From NCBI RefSeq assembly GCF_029623955.1, contig NZ_JARSBP010000008.1, positions 62,001-126,000 on the forward strand: 64,000 nucleotides of DNA, written 5' to 3'. The notes under the pieces were generated by a model. It was given only the letters and a program-made list of their open reading frames with translations, was not told the origin of the DNA and did not search any database. The stretch's first letter is position 1; each line of letters starts with the position of its first letter. The DNA is from Mycobacterium sp. 236(2023) (GTDB lineage Bacteria > Actinomycetota > Actinomycetes > Mycobacteriales > Mycobacteriaceae). Positions 31,117-39,601 of the stretch are shown here, piece by piece. The position numbers were made by a program, and so were the translations under genes.

Positions 31117-33711
31117 GTGCGGATCGAGGTTGACCCGGAGGCGCTGATCGCCGCGGGTCAGCAGACCGGTGCGATCGGCGCGCAACTGGCTCAGCTCTCC
31201 GATGCGCTGGGCGCGGCGCTCGGCAGCGGCATCTCCTCGGGCATGGATCCGGCGGGGATGAACTTCGGCCTGAAGTACGGCCATCAGGCCGGCGAGTTCA
31301 CCTCAGCGGTGGCCGACGCGGCCAACGCCTTCGCGTCGGTGGGCCGGCTGTTGCAGGCCACCGGCCACAACTACCGCAACGCCGATGCTGCCGCGACGAT
31401 CGGCGGTCCGGGTCCCTCGGGCGGCCTCGGCACCGAGCCCGGCAAGGCGTTGCCCGCGCACGTGCCCGCCGGCCCCAACGGCGTCACCGTCCCGCCGCCC
31501 GACAAGTGGTATCTCGTCCAACCGTTTCTGCAGGTGCTGCCGGGGATCGGCTTCTTCACCGGGGCTGCGATGACCTGGCCGTCGGGCAACGCCTCGATCA
31601 TGGGCGTGACCGCGGCGCAGTGGCGCAACTTCGCCACCGGGTTCGCGCTGATCGAGCCGCAGATGAGCGGGATCAAGAGTGTCGTCGGTGCTCAGCAGAT
31701 CCCCGAGGGCGCGGCGATGAAGACCGCGCTGGAAAGCCTGGGCACCGCGATCTCGTCACTCGCCGAGGTGTCGAACTCTGTCGCACAGTCGATTACGGAC
31801 TTCGCCTCGGGCGTGCAGGCAACCCAGGACGCGATCCGACGGATACTCGACCGACTCTCGCTCGACGGCCTGTGGGACACCGTCAAGGGAATCTTCACCG
31901 GTGAGGCCGACGACATCCTGCGCGAAGTCGCCCACGATGTCAGCGCGGTGTTGAACAACTTTCAGCAGCAGGTGAAGGGCATCGTCGGCTTGCTCGACGA
32001 ACTCACCGCCATGATCGGCGACGCCGCGACCGCCTTCCAGAAGTGGATCCGCCCGATCCTGGTGGAGAATTTCGGCGAAGGTGTGGGCAACCGACTCGCC
32101 GACGCGGTGACGTTGTACACCGACATTCAGGTGGGCGCGGTCACCGGGTTGATCGGCACCGTGTCCGGGGTCGTGGCGATGGCCGACCCGGACACGTGGA
32201 AGGGCATGGCCGAGATGGCCCTGTCGGTGGCCAAGGACCCGTCGACACTGCCCGGGGTGCTCGCCAACATGGGCAAGGAGTTCGTCGCCTGGGACAAATG
32301 GTCCGGCGATCATCCCGGCCGGGCCGCGGGCGAGGCGGCGTTCAACATCGGCTCGCTGTTCGTGCCCGGCGGTGCGCTGTCGAAGACGGGCAGCGTCGCC
32401 AAAGGCCTGAACCTCAGCCGGCACGTACTCGAAGAGGGGCGGCTGCCCAGGCTCGGCGAGCTGGGCAGCTGGACCCGCGGCGCGCCCAATACCATTGAGG
32501 CGCCGCATGTTCCGGAGTTCAATCCCGGAAGCGCGGGCGGTGTGCCGCCGCTACGGCCCGAGGGAATTCCCGGCGGCGCAGGCCCCGGTACGCCGGGGAC
32601 GGGTGCGGCACCCAGCGGGTCGACGCCGTCCGGTGGTAGCCCATCCGGCGGGGGTCCGCGTCCTGGTGAGCCGTCGGCTCCGGCGGCTCGGCCGTCCGGT
32701 TCCGGCGCGGAGGGTGGCGCCGGACCGCGAGCGCCGGTCGACGCGGGTGGAGGCGCCTCATCGGGTCCGGCGGCGTCGCCGAATGGGGCGTCGGGCGGGT
32801 CGACGTCGCCCGAGGCATCAGGCGGAGGCGGTGGGGCGGAAGCGAGCCCGCACAGTGGCGGGTTCGCAGATGCCGGCGGAACCCACGATTCGGGAGATCC
32901 GGGGGCTCAGTCCAACGGCAGCGAGCCGTCCCCCGGTGACCATCACCACACACCGCCTGGCGACGACGGTCCGCGCGACGAGCAAGCGCGGGTCTACTCG
33001 ATGATGGATGGCAGCGAACACACCACGCAGTTCGCGCCGGAACAACTCCTCGACAACCATCGGATAGACGATGCCCTCGCAGCACACGGGGTGAGTAAGA
33101 GCGAACTCGTAGACCTGATCAACACCCCGACTGATGCCTTGACTGCGGACCAACGTCATTTGTTGACAGCTGTTCGCGATGCATTGCCTGCGCCGACTGT
33201 GGATACCGCCATGCAGAAGGTCATCCCACCCGGATTCTTCGATTCCGAAGGCAACTTTGTCCGTAGCCGAGCTGACGACTACATCGCGGAGCCGCCAGCG
33301 ATGACGCCTGACCGTGTCGGTGGTGCGGTGACTGTCGCCGGCGATACTGCGCATCTGTCATCGCCAATGGCAATCCACGACGGCCTACGTCTCGATTACA
33401 CCGACTCTCCCTTCACGTCACACGATCCTGGGACGCACGTGATCCGCTTCCAGGCAGATCCGGAGTTCGACTGGTCCTACGACGTACCGAGGAACTCCGA
33501 CATGGGGGGCGACGGCAGGTTCGACTCTTGGGATGATCCGTTCACCGGCAACGGATTCACCAAGGCCGGTGACGACGCAATCCCGGAGTACGTCGGCCGA
33601 GACATAACGATGCGTGACGGAGCTGAGATGTGGGAGGTACTCGAAAGTGGTACTCAGAGGCTGGCGGCTGTGCTCCAGGGGGGCAAGTGGATACCTCAAG
33701 GACAGCCGTGA
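31117..33711 (+). CDS. CpnT-like polymorphic toxin protein with unrecognised C-terminal module
   Basis: An 864-residue protein. Residues 1 to about 445 are mostly helical and resemble the channel-forming part of mycobacterial CpnT as I remember it (NFGLKYGHQAGEFTSAV, DKWSGDHPGRAAGEAAFNIG, FVPGGALSKTGS). Residues about 450-625 are a Gly/Pro/Ser/Ala-rich linker with a His run (GDHHHTPPGD). Residues about 626-864 are a separate globular module (VYSMMDGSEHTTQF, DEL-type helices, SSPMAIHDGLRLDYTDS, DAIPEYVGRDITM, MWEVLESGTQRLAAVLQGG). This tip is not the TNT NADase I recall from M. tuberculosis. The base composition also changes there. It is probably a secreted toxin of unknown activity. Confidence 0.8.
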   Translation: MRIEVDPEALIAAGQQTGAIGAQLAQLSDALGAALGSGISSGMDPAGMNFGLKYGHQAGEFTSAVADAANAFASVGRLLQATGHNYRNADAAATIGGPGPSGGLGTEPGKALPAHVPAGPNGVTVPPPDKWYLVQPFLQVLPGIGFFTGAAMTWPSGNASIMGVTAAQWRNFATGFALIEPQMSGIKSVVGAQQIPEGAAMKTALESLGTAISSLAEVSNSVAQSITDFASGVQATQDAIRRILDRLSLDGLWDTVKGIFTGEADDILREVAHDVSAVLNNFQQQVKGIVGLLDELTAMIGDAATAFQKWIRPILVENFGEGVGNRLADAVTLYTDIQVGAVTGLIGTVSGVVAMADPDTWKGMAEMALSVAKDPSTLPGVLANMGKEFVAWDKWSGDHPGRAAGEAAFNIGSLFVPGGALSKTGSVAKGLNLSRHVLEEGRLPRLGELGSWTRGAPNTIEAPHVPEFNPGSAGGVPPLRPEGIPGGAGPGTPGTGAAPSGSTPSGGSPSGGGPRPGEPSAPAARPSGSGAEGGAGPRAPVDAGGGASSGPAASPNGASGGSTSPEASGGGGGAEASPHSGGFADAGGTHDSGDPGAQSNGSEPSPGDHHHTPPGDDGPRDEQARVYSMMDGSEHTTQFAPEQLLDNHRIDDALAAHGVSKSELVDLINTPTDALTADQRHLLTAVRDALPAPTVDTAMQKVIPPGFFDSEGNFVRSRADDYIAEPPAMTPDRVGGAVTVAGDTAHLSSPMAIHDGLRLDYTDSPFTSHDPGTHVIRFQADPEFDWSYDVPRNSDMGGDGRFDSWDDPFTGNGFTKAGDDAIPEYVGRDITMRDGAEMWEVLESGTQRLAAVLQGGKWIPQGQP

Positions 33712-34118
33712 TTGACGTGCCGGTCTCCGGTCCTGTTGCCGTGTACCGCGGTCAGCGGGTGCCGATCGTGTTCAGCGGTCAAGAATGGGTAGCGCTACGC
33801 AGTGACCCCAGCGCAGTCCCGGACGGCTTCGAATCCGGGACGTCGCCGGTCGGCCAGGGTCATTCGAAACCATGGGTGAAGGTCTCTCGATCTTGCATTG
33901 ATGACATCGTGCTGATTCGGGTGACCGGAACGATCCGTGGTCATGAGGTGGCGGTCAGTCAGAGAATGCCTGACGGGCGCGTGAGGGTCACTTTCATCGG
34001 ACCGCCCGCCGTGGCTGGCGAACTGGGCCTGGATGGTGATCAATACATGGGATGGAGTGGATTGTTCGAGCCGGAAGACTTTGACAGCATCCAGGTGGAA
34101 GAGACGCGACGTGCCTGA
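33708..34118 (+). CDS. Candidate immunity protein
   Basis: A 136-residue soluble protein of no family I recognise. It starts in a GTGA overlap with the toxin gene, the place where the antitoxin of CpnT-type systems is found. Features are AVYRGQRVPIVFSGQEWVAL, a central WVKVSRSCIDDIVLIRVTG and MPDGRVRVTFIGPP. The third codon positions are less GC-rich than in the surrounding core genes. The immunity function is inferred only from position. Confidence 0.6.
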   Translation: MIDVPVSGPVAVYRGQRVPIVFSGQEWVALRSDPSAVPDGFESGTSPVGQGHSKPWVKVSRSCIDDIVLIRVTGTIRGHEVAVSQRMPDGRVRVTFIGPPAVAGELGLDGDQYMGWSGLFEPEDFDSIQVEETRRA

Positions 34119-34923
34119 CCGATTGATTCTGCAGAAGCTGCTCAACTCTGCCCTCGCAACGGCCATCGTCGATACTGGCGACGACCAAGTCGGCGGTTAC
34201 GTGGCGGATGCCACGGCAGTTGCCAATTTACGCACACCACAACAACTTCTGGCCGCCTATGGCGTCGAAGGCGCACCGCAGTTCGTCGACGTCGTGAGGT
34301 TCGAGCAGCCGCGTCTAGCGTCGTTACGGCCACCCGACGACGCAGCACGCCCCTGGCCGACCTTTCCGAACGGCTTCCTTTATGGCGACTCCCTCGCTCG
34401 GGTCTGGAGTATGAGCCGCACCCGATACTCCTATGGATCTGAATACTGGCGACTTCGATCCGACGGCGAACAGAAGGTCCTCTCGCGTTATGAAGGCATC
34501 GCCCGAGGCTGGCTCAACGCGAAGCAATGGCGCCCGCCCAGCCCGATGGTCGGCACACTGGCCCGGTGGCGCGGCAACGAGTACTTTGCCGACATTGTTT
34601 CCGACACTGTCCATCTGACAGCGATCACCGCCGACGGCCCGACGGGGTTTCAGCCGGTCCGTGCCAATGTCTGGTCAGCGAGCATCCCACTTGCCGAAAC
34701 CGAAATCTTCGAGCGCATCTACACCGCGGAGCTCGACGGTGTGCCAGTCCGCATCCTAAGGACATCGGGCAGAACGGCCGAAATACTGCTTCTCACCGAT
34801 GATCCTGATCACGCGCAGCGGATCGGCGCCGGCTTGATCGAACCCGGTGTCTACGAAATCGTCGTGGATACAGGGCGGCTCAGCAATGTACGCGGAATTG
34901 AGAATCAGTGGACGCCTGGGTGA
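34111..34923 (+). CDS. Uncharacterised protein in toxin-immunity array
   Basis: A 270-residue protein without signal peptide or membrane segment. N-terminus VPDRLILQKLLNSALATAIV; aromatic-rich centre SMSRTRYSYGSEYWRLRSDG and GWLNAKQWRPPSP; C-terminal beta-rich part. I do not recognise it. It overlaps the preceding candidate immunity gene by 8 bases, so it belongs to the same transcript. It may be a second immunity factor or a chaperone for the toxin. Codon use is AT-richer than the core genome. Confidence 0.6.
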   Translation: MPDRLILQKLLNSALATAIVDTGDDQVGGYVADATAVANLRTPQQLLAAYGVEGAPQFVDVVRFEQPRLASLRPPDDAARPWPTFPNGFLYGDSLARVWSMSRTRYSYGSEYWRLRSDGEQKVLSRYEGIARGWLNAKQWRPPSPMVGTLARWRGNEYFADIVSDTVHLTAITADGPTGFQPVRANVWSASIPLAETEIFERIYTAELDGVPVRILRTSGRTAEILLLTDDPDHAQRIGAGLIEPGVYEIVVDTGRLSNVRGIENQWTPG

Positions 34924-35280
34924 GTGGAAAAGGGGGCGCATCGTGCCGGTAGCAGGGCTGATCCAGTTCCTTGGCTCCGCGCTGGCCGATCATGATCTCA
35001 GAGTTGAAGGAGTCCGGTGTCGAAGGCGCGGATTCGCCGAATACAACCCGGAGTTTCGCGTATTGATTACGTCCCGCCGGCACGGGTCGATAGCGTCGAA
35101 CAACTCGCGACCGCTGCGCCGACTCCCGAGCCGCAGACGGGGTTGGCTCAGACGATGAACCTCGATGGAGTGGTGCTTAAGCGACACGGTTCCTTCTCGG
35201 CCATGGAGATCGAATTCCTCACAGAGGTCGCGCCGCACTACGGTTACCGGCGATTCGGGAATTCTTGGGTGAAGGAATAG
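34886..35280 (+). pseudogene. Frameshifted gene in immunity array
   Basis: An ATG at 34886 opens a frame (MYAELRISGRLGEWKRGRIV, GLIQFLGSALADHDLRVEG, AEYNPEFRV) that turns into unlikely Arg/Ser-rich sequence after about 35060. From there the -1 frame continues sensibly as IDYVPPARVDSVEQL, TGLAQTMNLDGVVLK and YRRFGNSWVKE to the stop at 35280. Joined, they give one protein of about 130 residues, so a single-base deletion near 35055-35065 is likely. It could also be a sequencing error. The start lies inside the previous gene's 3' end. Confidence 0.6.
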
Positions 35281-35282
35281 GC

Positions 35283-35740
35283 ATGCAAGACCAAGACTCT
35301 GCACATACAGGTTTTGCGACAAAGGTTCAGGCCATCGTCGCTCCGTCTATCGCGCCACGCGGTTTGTCCACGAGCAAGTTCAAGACTTCGATGAAGGCGG
35401 ACGTCGTGGAACGGCTCTGTTCTTTGTTAACAACGCATGCAAGTTGCAGATCTATTGGTCCGCGCGTGAGCGCGAGATCAACTGCATGGTGGCCCCGTTA
35501 AGAGCACGCAACGTCCATGGTTTGTATGACAAGTCGGGGATGTGGCACTACCTCAACGACTTCGTTCCAACGCCGGACATTCCCCTTGAGGAACTGGTTA
35601 GACAGCTACGAGCGGAACGCGCCAACTTCGAGACTCAGGAGAAACGGCTGACGTGGATCACAGCACGCATCGATCAATTTTATGATTCAGCTCTCGCAGG
35701 CATCCGCGGGTCTACCTCATCTGACGGCCATAAGAACTAA
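35283..35740 (+). pseudogene. Second frameshifted gene in immunity array
   Basis: The frame from the ATG at 35283 (MQDQDSAHTGFATKVQAIV, then APSIAPRG) loses sense near 35360. The -1 frame then reads FVHEQVQDFDEGGRRGTALF, FVNNACKLQIYWSAREREI, LYDKSGMWHYLNDFVP and RLTWITARIDQFYDSAL to 35740. A single-base deletion around 35357-35366 explains both parts. The joined protein would be about 150 residues and is unrecognised. It is the second nearby gene broken in the same way. Confidence 0.65.
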
Positions 35741-35751
35741 GTAGAGAGCTC

Positions 35752-36453
35752 GTGTTCCGTATGTCCTTCGGTCAAAATCAGGCCCAATCTGATCGGGCCC
35801 AGCGCATGGGCGGGAAAGAAAGCAGCAGCGATGTGCCCGAGCCCTATTCGGGCACCGCATCGCGTTGGTACTTCTGGCAGGCCATCTACTTATGGGCGCA
35901 CAATCGCCAGCCCGGAAGCGAGACGCGAGCTCCGAAGAAGTGGGAGACGGAGGCCGAAGTTTTCTGGGGCGCGCGCCCGCCAGAGATGGCAGACGATTCG
36001 ACTCTCTCGTTCGCGCACCCGTCAGGGGAATTCATGTATTACCTGAGCGAAGAATCTGACGTTTATCATCTCGCTGTCGAAGAACGGCGCGTGCGGAAAA
36101 GCTATTGGATGTTTCGACTCCTCGCAGACGCGCAGAAGTACATCGACTGCACGCTGAGCGACGCCACCCAATCTATTCGACAGACCGATCGGCTTTGGCG
36201 GCGATGGACCGAACTCGGGCTCAATTCACGTGTTACTTTGACGTATCCAGATGTCAATCAGTACCCCGGCCGCGTTTCATTGACCGTTGATCGCGAACCT
36301 ACGGACAGGGGTTGGATGGGCAAAAGCGACGCCGTCCCTTTCTCACACGCCATAATCTTGTCGACCGCTGAACTCGAAGGCGTTCTATCTTCACAGTTTC
36401 CGGGCGAAGCACTCGACGTCGCGGCAAGACAAGCGGGGTTCCCGCGACGTTAG
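35752..36453 (+). CDS. Uncharacterised protein, last gene of the accessory array
   Basis: A 233-residue protein, intact, with no signal peptide. It is rich in aromatic residues (RWYFWQAIYLWAHNRQPG, KSYWMFRLLADAQKYIDC), and the central part alternates charged and hydrophobic residues. I do not recognise the family. Codon use is visibly AT-richer than the neighbours beyond 36.7 kb, as in the whole array from about 33 kb. It could be another immunity protein. A GTG at 35752 and an ATG at 35761 are possible starts. Confidence 0.6.
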   Translation: MFRMSFGQNQAQSDRAQRMGGKESSSDVPEPYSGTASRWYFWQAIYLWAHNRQPGSETRAPKKWETEAEVFWGARPPEMADDSTLSFAHPSGEFMYYLSEESDVYHLAVEERRVRKSYWMFRLLADAQKYIDCTLSDATQSIRQTDRLWRRWTELGLNSRVTLTYPDVNQYPGRVSLTVDREPTDRGWMGKSDAVPFSHAIILSTAELEGVLSSQFPGEALDVAARQAGFPRR

Positions 36454-36575
36454 AGTGCAACCTCAGCGAGATGATGCGATGGGGGACAATGGTTTTCACC
36501 TAAGGCAGCCGATACACGTGGGCACGCTGGGCGCTGGCGGTCCAGAAGATTGTTGCGCCCGAGTGATCGGGGCTT

Positions 36576-36707
36576 GTGAAGGTCGCCAGAGCTGGCTCCA
36601 CCGGCATAGCGAACCTCGTGGAACTCTCTCACCTCGTGTCAGCCCCGATAGCCGACATCATTGCGTCCTACGAGGACTCCGAGGGTCGTCCGCTGTTCGC
36701 GTTGTGA
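36576..36707 (+). pseudogene. Possible gene remnant
   Basis: A 43-codon frame (VKVARAGSTGIANLVELSHL, then APIADIIASYEDSEGRPLFA) reads like the C-terminal end of a real protein, but a TGA lies four codons upstream of its GTG and no ribosome binding site is seen. It sits in the 260-base gap at the right end of the accessory region and may be debris. Nothing else in that gap looks coding. Confidence 0.3.
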
Positions 36708-36713
36708 CGTCAG

Positions 36714-37631
36714 CTAGGAGCCCGTCACAAACCCCAGCACCGTCAGGCCGAAGACGCCGAACAACAGCAGCGTCCCCGCCACGTCCGACACCGGGTTCGC
36801 GCCCACCGCCGCCGTCATCACCCCCAGCGATACTGCCAGAGCCACAAACGCCAGTCGCAGACCCAGCAGAAAGCGTTGCCGCACAACAGCGGTGAGCACC
36901 GCACTGGGGACGGCCCGCACCACCCACACCAGCGGCACCACCACCGCCAACCCCAGCACGCCAGAGGCGATGCGCGGCAGCACCGTCGGCATTCCGTCGT
37001 CGTGCGCGGCCATCACCACGATCAACGCCACCGCGAGGAACACCACCGACGCCGTCGCCATCCGCAGCACCCGCACCAGTGCCAGCCCGACATTGTCAAT
37101 CACCAACGGGCGCAACGCCGGATTCGCACGATCGGCCGTCAGCAGCCCCCGCACCGCCTGCGTGAGTGTCCCCCACCTCAACCGGCTCACCGCCAGATTA
37201 TGGTGTGCTACTGCGTGATCGGGCGCGATTCGCAGCGCCTCAAGATACGACTGCTCAGCGGCTTTCGCACCCCAGACCGCGCGGAAGATGTCACCGCGCA
37301 ACACCAGAGCGTCCGGGTTGGTGGGGTCCAGCTGCAGCGCGTTCTCGAGGACTGCCAACGCCTGCTGATCCTGCCGCGATTCGTGCAGCAGGCTGGCATA
37401 CGTGTACAGCGCGAGGGACGACCGCGGGTGCTCGCTGACCAGTCGCCACGCCATCGACAACGCGTCAGCGAGCCGGCCCTGCCCGTGCAACGCGAGCGCA
37501 TAGAGGCGCATCGCATGCTCGTTGGACGGCTCGACGGTCAACACGGACCATGCCGCCGACGCCGCCGTCCCGTAGTCTTTGGCGCCCAGGCTCGCCTGGG
37601 CGGAGGCCGTCATCGTGGCAACGTCGGTCAT
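36714..37631 (-). CDS. TPR-repeat membrane protein
   Basis: A 305-residue protein. The first about 165 residues form tetratricopeptide repeats (AWSVLTVEPSNEHAMRLYAL, ENALQLDPTNPDALVLRGDI, YLEALRIAPDHAVAHHNLAV). Four hydrophobic segments follow (VVFLAVALIVVMAAH, VLGLAVVVPLVWVV, GLRLAFVALAVSLGVMT, LLLFGVFGLTVLGFV). TPR domains mediate protein contacts, so this is probably a membrane-anchored scaffold facing the cytoplasm. An ATG at 37631 or a GTG at 37634 starts it. The specific role is unknown. Confidence 0.8.
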   Translation of the reverse strand: MTDVATMTASAQASLGAKDYGTAASAAWSVLTVEPSNEHAMRLYALALHGQGRLADALSMAWRLVSEHPRSSLALYTYASLLHESRQDQQALAVLENALQLDPTNPDALVLRGDIFRAVWGAKAAEQSYLEALRIAPDHAVAHHNLAVSRLRWGTLTQAVRGLLTADRANPALRPLVIDNVGLALVRVLRMATASVVFLAVALIVVMAAHDDGMPTVLPRIASGVLGLAVVVPLVWVVRAVPSAVLTAVVRQRFLLGLRLAFVALAVSLGVMTAAVGANPVSDVAGTLLLFGVFGLTVLGFVTGS

Positions 37632-37667
37632 CACCGGAGAATTTTATCGGTGCGCGCACAGGGTGCC

Positions 37668-38180
37668 TCACACCTCTTGTGAGGACGCACCCCGGCGCGG
37701 CCCGCACCCGACACGCGAACGCCACTCGCGCATAGCCACGCCCAGACGGCTGATCTCGTCGCCACCGTGCCCGGCGACGACCGCGGCGTCGGCATAGCGC
37801 TTCATCGCCTTCAGTGCGCCCGCGTCGACGCCGCCGCTCTCCGATGTCGCGATCAGATGCGTCAGCGACGCAGCGACCTCGTCGTGCCGGTCCGCCTCCA
37901 CGCGTTCGGCGATCTCGGTGAAGATCGCGGCAGAATCGAGGCGATCCCCAGCCCGTGCGGCAACAGCTGATCGGGTGTGATGCCCTGGGTTCGAACGATC
38001 TCCAGAGCGTGCAGGAAACCGCCTGTGGCAGTCCAGAACACATCGAGCAGCGCCATGTCGTACGCGGCAGCGCCGCAATCTGGTCGGGATCTCGCAGAAG
38101 ATGCTGACCCAGCACCGCAAGGACCTCCAGGGCATCGCGAGAGCTATCACGAGGTTCCGCGGCGGGTGGAGCACTCGATG
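37668..38180 (-). pseudogene. Decayed imine-reductase-like (NADP-dependent) gene, C-terminal part
   Basis: Three reading frames on the minus strand join into one recognisable sequence: DALEVLAVLGQHLLRDPDQI, then YDMALLDVFWTATGGFLHAL and ITPDQLLPHGLGI, then AAIFTEIAERVEADRHDEVA, SGGVDAGALKAMKRYADAAV. This is the helical C-terminal half of 6-phosphogluconate-dehydrogenase/imine-reductase-like oxidoreductases. Frame changes occur near 38060 and 37935. The N-terminal Rossmann half is missing. The gene is not functional as it stands. Confidence 0.7.
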
Positions 38181-38277
38181 ACTCCCGACGGCAGTGAGCT
38201 CTTGGAAGCCCGTGAGCCGATGGGCAATTGGGCCGAGAAACACATCGGCATGATCTGCGCCGCCGACGCAGGCTAAT

Positions 38278-38691
38278 TCAGCCCCGCTCGGCAAGCCACG
38301 TTTCCGCGCGTCGCTTCGACGCCCGCGACAGCCACGCATCCTGAATCAGCTCGCGCAGCTCGGTCACGCCCACCTCGCCAAGACGGCTGGCGCGCACCAG
38401 AATCGACAGATGGCCGTTGAAATGGTCCGTCGTGAAGAACGGTGAATCCTGATCCTGTGTGAGCGCGCGCTTGTCGTCCTCGGAGTCCACCCAGATGACA
38501 ATCACGTCGGCGTAGCGCTCGCCGGTGTCGGGGTCGAATGCATCGGGCCGTGGTGTGCGGAAGAAGACGAAGGACTTGCCGCCGACCTGGTAGATCGGGT
38601 TGCCGGCCTTGGGCCCCTCGACGCGGGTGACGTGCGGCATCGACGTCGCGATCTCGTGGACGTCGTGGACGGTGGCGGGGCGGTCACGCAC
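38278..38691 (-). CDS. MmcQ/YjbR-family protein
   Basis: A 137-residue protein of the MmcQ/YjbR fold, a double-stranded DNA-mimic or DNA-binding-like alpha/beta domain. Typical segments are IYQVGGKSFVFFRTPR and TTDHFNGHLSILVRASRLGE, with LIQDAWLSRASKR at the end. The function is not established. The GTG start overlaps the phosphoesterase gene stop by 8 bases. Confidence 0.8.
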   Translation of the reverse strand: MRDRPATVHDVHEIATSMPHVTRVEGPKAGNPIYQVGGKSFVFFRTPRPDAFDPDTGERYADVIVIWVDSEDDKRALTQDQDSPFFTTDHFNGHLSILVRASRLGEVGVTELRELIQDAWLSRASKRRAETWLAERG

Positions 38692-39187
38692 GGCGCTGCA
38701 GCTTGTGCAACGTGACGTCGCTCAGCACACCGTCCGCGACACTCGCGGTCATGTAGGTGCAGTGCGGCTGTCGGCGGCGGTCGGTGGGTGATCCCGGATT
38801 CAGCAGTCGCAGGCCGCTTTTCGCCGTCGCATCCCACGGAATATGGCTATGCCCGAAGACCAGCACGTCGGTGTCGGGATAATCCCTGGCCATCCGCTCA
38901 TCGCGACCTGCCGACCCGCCCGTCTCGTGCACGACGGTGAAGCGCAACCCGCCCAGCTCCACGTCGGCGCGTTCGGGCAGCCGGGCGCGCAACTCGTCGC
39001 CGTCATTGTTGCCCCAGCACGCGACGAGCCGCTTCGACCGCGCCTCCAGCGCGTCGAGCAGATCGGGTTCGACCCAGTCACCGGCATGGATCACCACGTC
39101 GGCGGCGTCGACCGCGTCCCACACCGCTGCGGGCAGGTCTTTCGCCCGCTTTGGCAGGTGTGTGTCGGCGATCAGCAGCAGGCGCAC
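38684..39187 (-). CDS. YfcE-type metallophosphoesterase
   Basis: A 167-residue phosphodiesterase. Metal-site motifs are LIADTHLPKRA, VIHAGDWVEPD, CWGNNDGDELRARLP, TVVHETGG and VFGHSHIPWD, with LLNPGSPTDRR. Such enzymes cleave phosphodiesters with Mn(II); the natural substrate is unknown. Usual family motifs have GNCD where this reads GNND. The GTG at 39187 has a TAAGTT box 6 bases upstream. Confidence 0.9.
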   Translation of the reverse strand: MRLLLIADTHLPKRAKDLPAAVWDAVDAADVVIHAGDWVEPDLLDALEARSKRLVACWGNNDGDELRARLPERADVELGGLRFTVVHETGGSAGRDERMARDYPDTDVLVFGHSHIPWDATAKSGLRLLNPGSPTDRRRQPHCTYMTASVADGVLSDVTLHKLQRRA

Positions 39188-39193
39188 ATCTCC

Positions 39194-39199
39194 AACTTA
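39194..39199 (-). promoter_or_regulatory. Candidate leaderless -10 box (TAAGTT)
   Basis: TAAGTT ends 6 bases before the GTG at 39187 and overlaps the stop codon of the upstream RidA-like gene. Confidence 0.4.
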
Positions 39200-39601
39200 G
39201 AGCCACCCGCCTGCGCGCCAACACACCATGTCGATCTCGACCAGAGCACCGACCGCCAGACCGGTCACGCCGACACAGGTCCGCGACGGCAGCCGGCCCG
39301 GGAACCAGGCCACGTACTCGTCATTGAAAGCCTCGTAGTCGGCCCAGTCCATCAGGTAGGCGCGCACCGAGACGACGTCGTCCAAGCCGCCGCCGCACAG
39401 TTCGGCGACCCGCGCGAGGTTGCGCATCACCTGTGCGGTCTGGGTGGCCACGTCGTCACCCACCACTGCGCCCGTCACGTCGGTGGGCATTTGCCCTGTC
39501 ACATAGAGGTTTTCACAGGCGGCAGTGGCGTGCGAGAACGGCGCGACACCCGGCGGCACGCCTTGCTCGGGGGTGAACGTGAACGCCCGGATGCCGCTCA
39601 C
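39197..39601 (-). CDS. RidA-family protein
   Basis: A 134-residue RidA/YjgF-like trimeric protein that may hydrolyse reactive enamine or imine intermediates. Characteristic parts are PFSHATAACENLYVTGQMP, TQTAQVMRNLARVAELCGG and VSVRAYLMDWADYEAFNDEY; the active-site Arg is in SRTCVGVTGL (usual form RxxVxV). The GTG start overlaps the DinB gene stop (GTGA), so the two are co-translated. Confidence 0.87.
   Translation of the reverse strand: MSGIRAFTFTPEQGVPPGVAPFSHATAACENLYVTGQMPTDVTGAVVGDDVATQTAQVMRNLARVAELCGGGLDDVVSVRAYLMDWADYEAFNDEYVAWFPGRLPSRTCVGVTGLAVGALVEIDMVCWRAGGWL

Noticed and set aside
34111..36453. Possible prophage or insertion sequence remnants in the accessory region
   Set aside because: No transposase, integrase, terminal repeats or target duplications could be seen; toxin-immunity exchange explains the region better.
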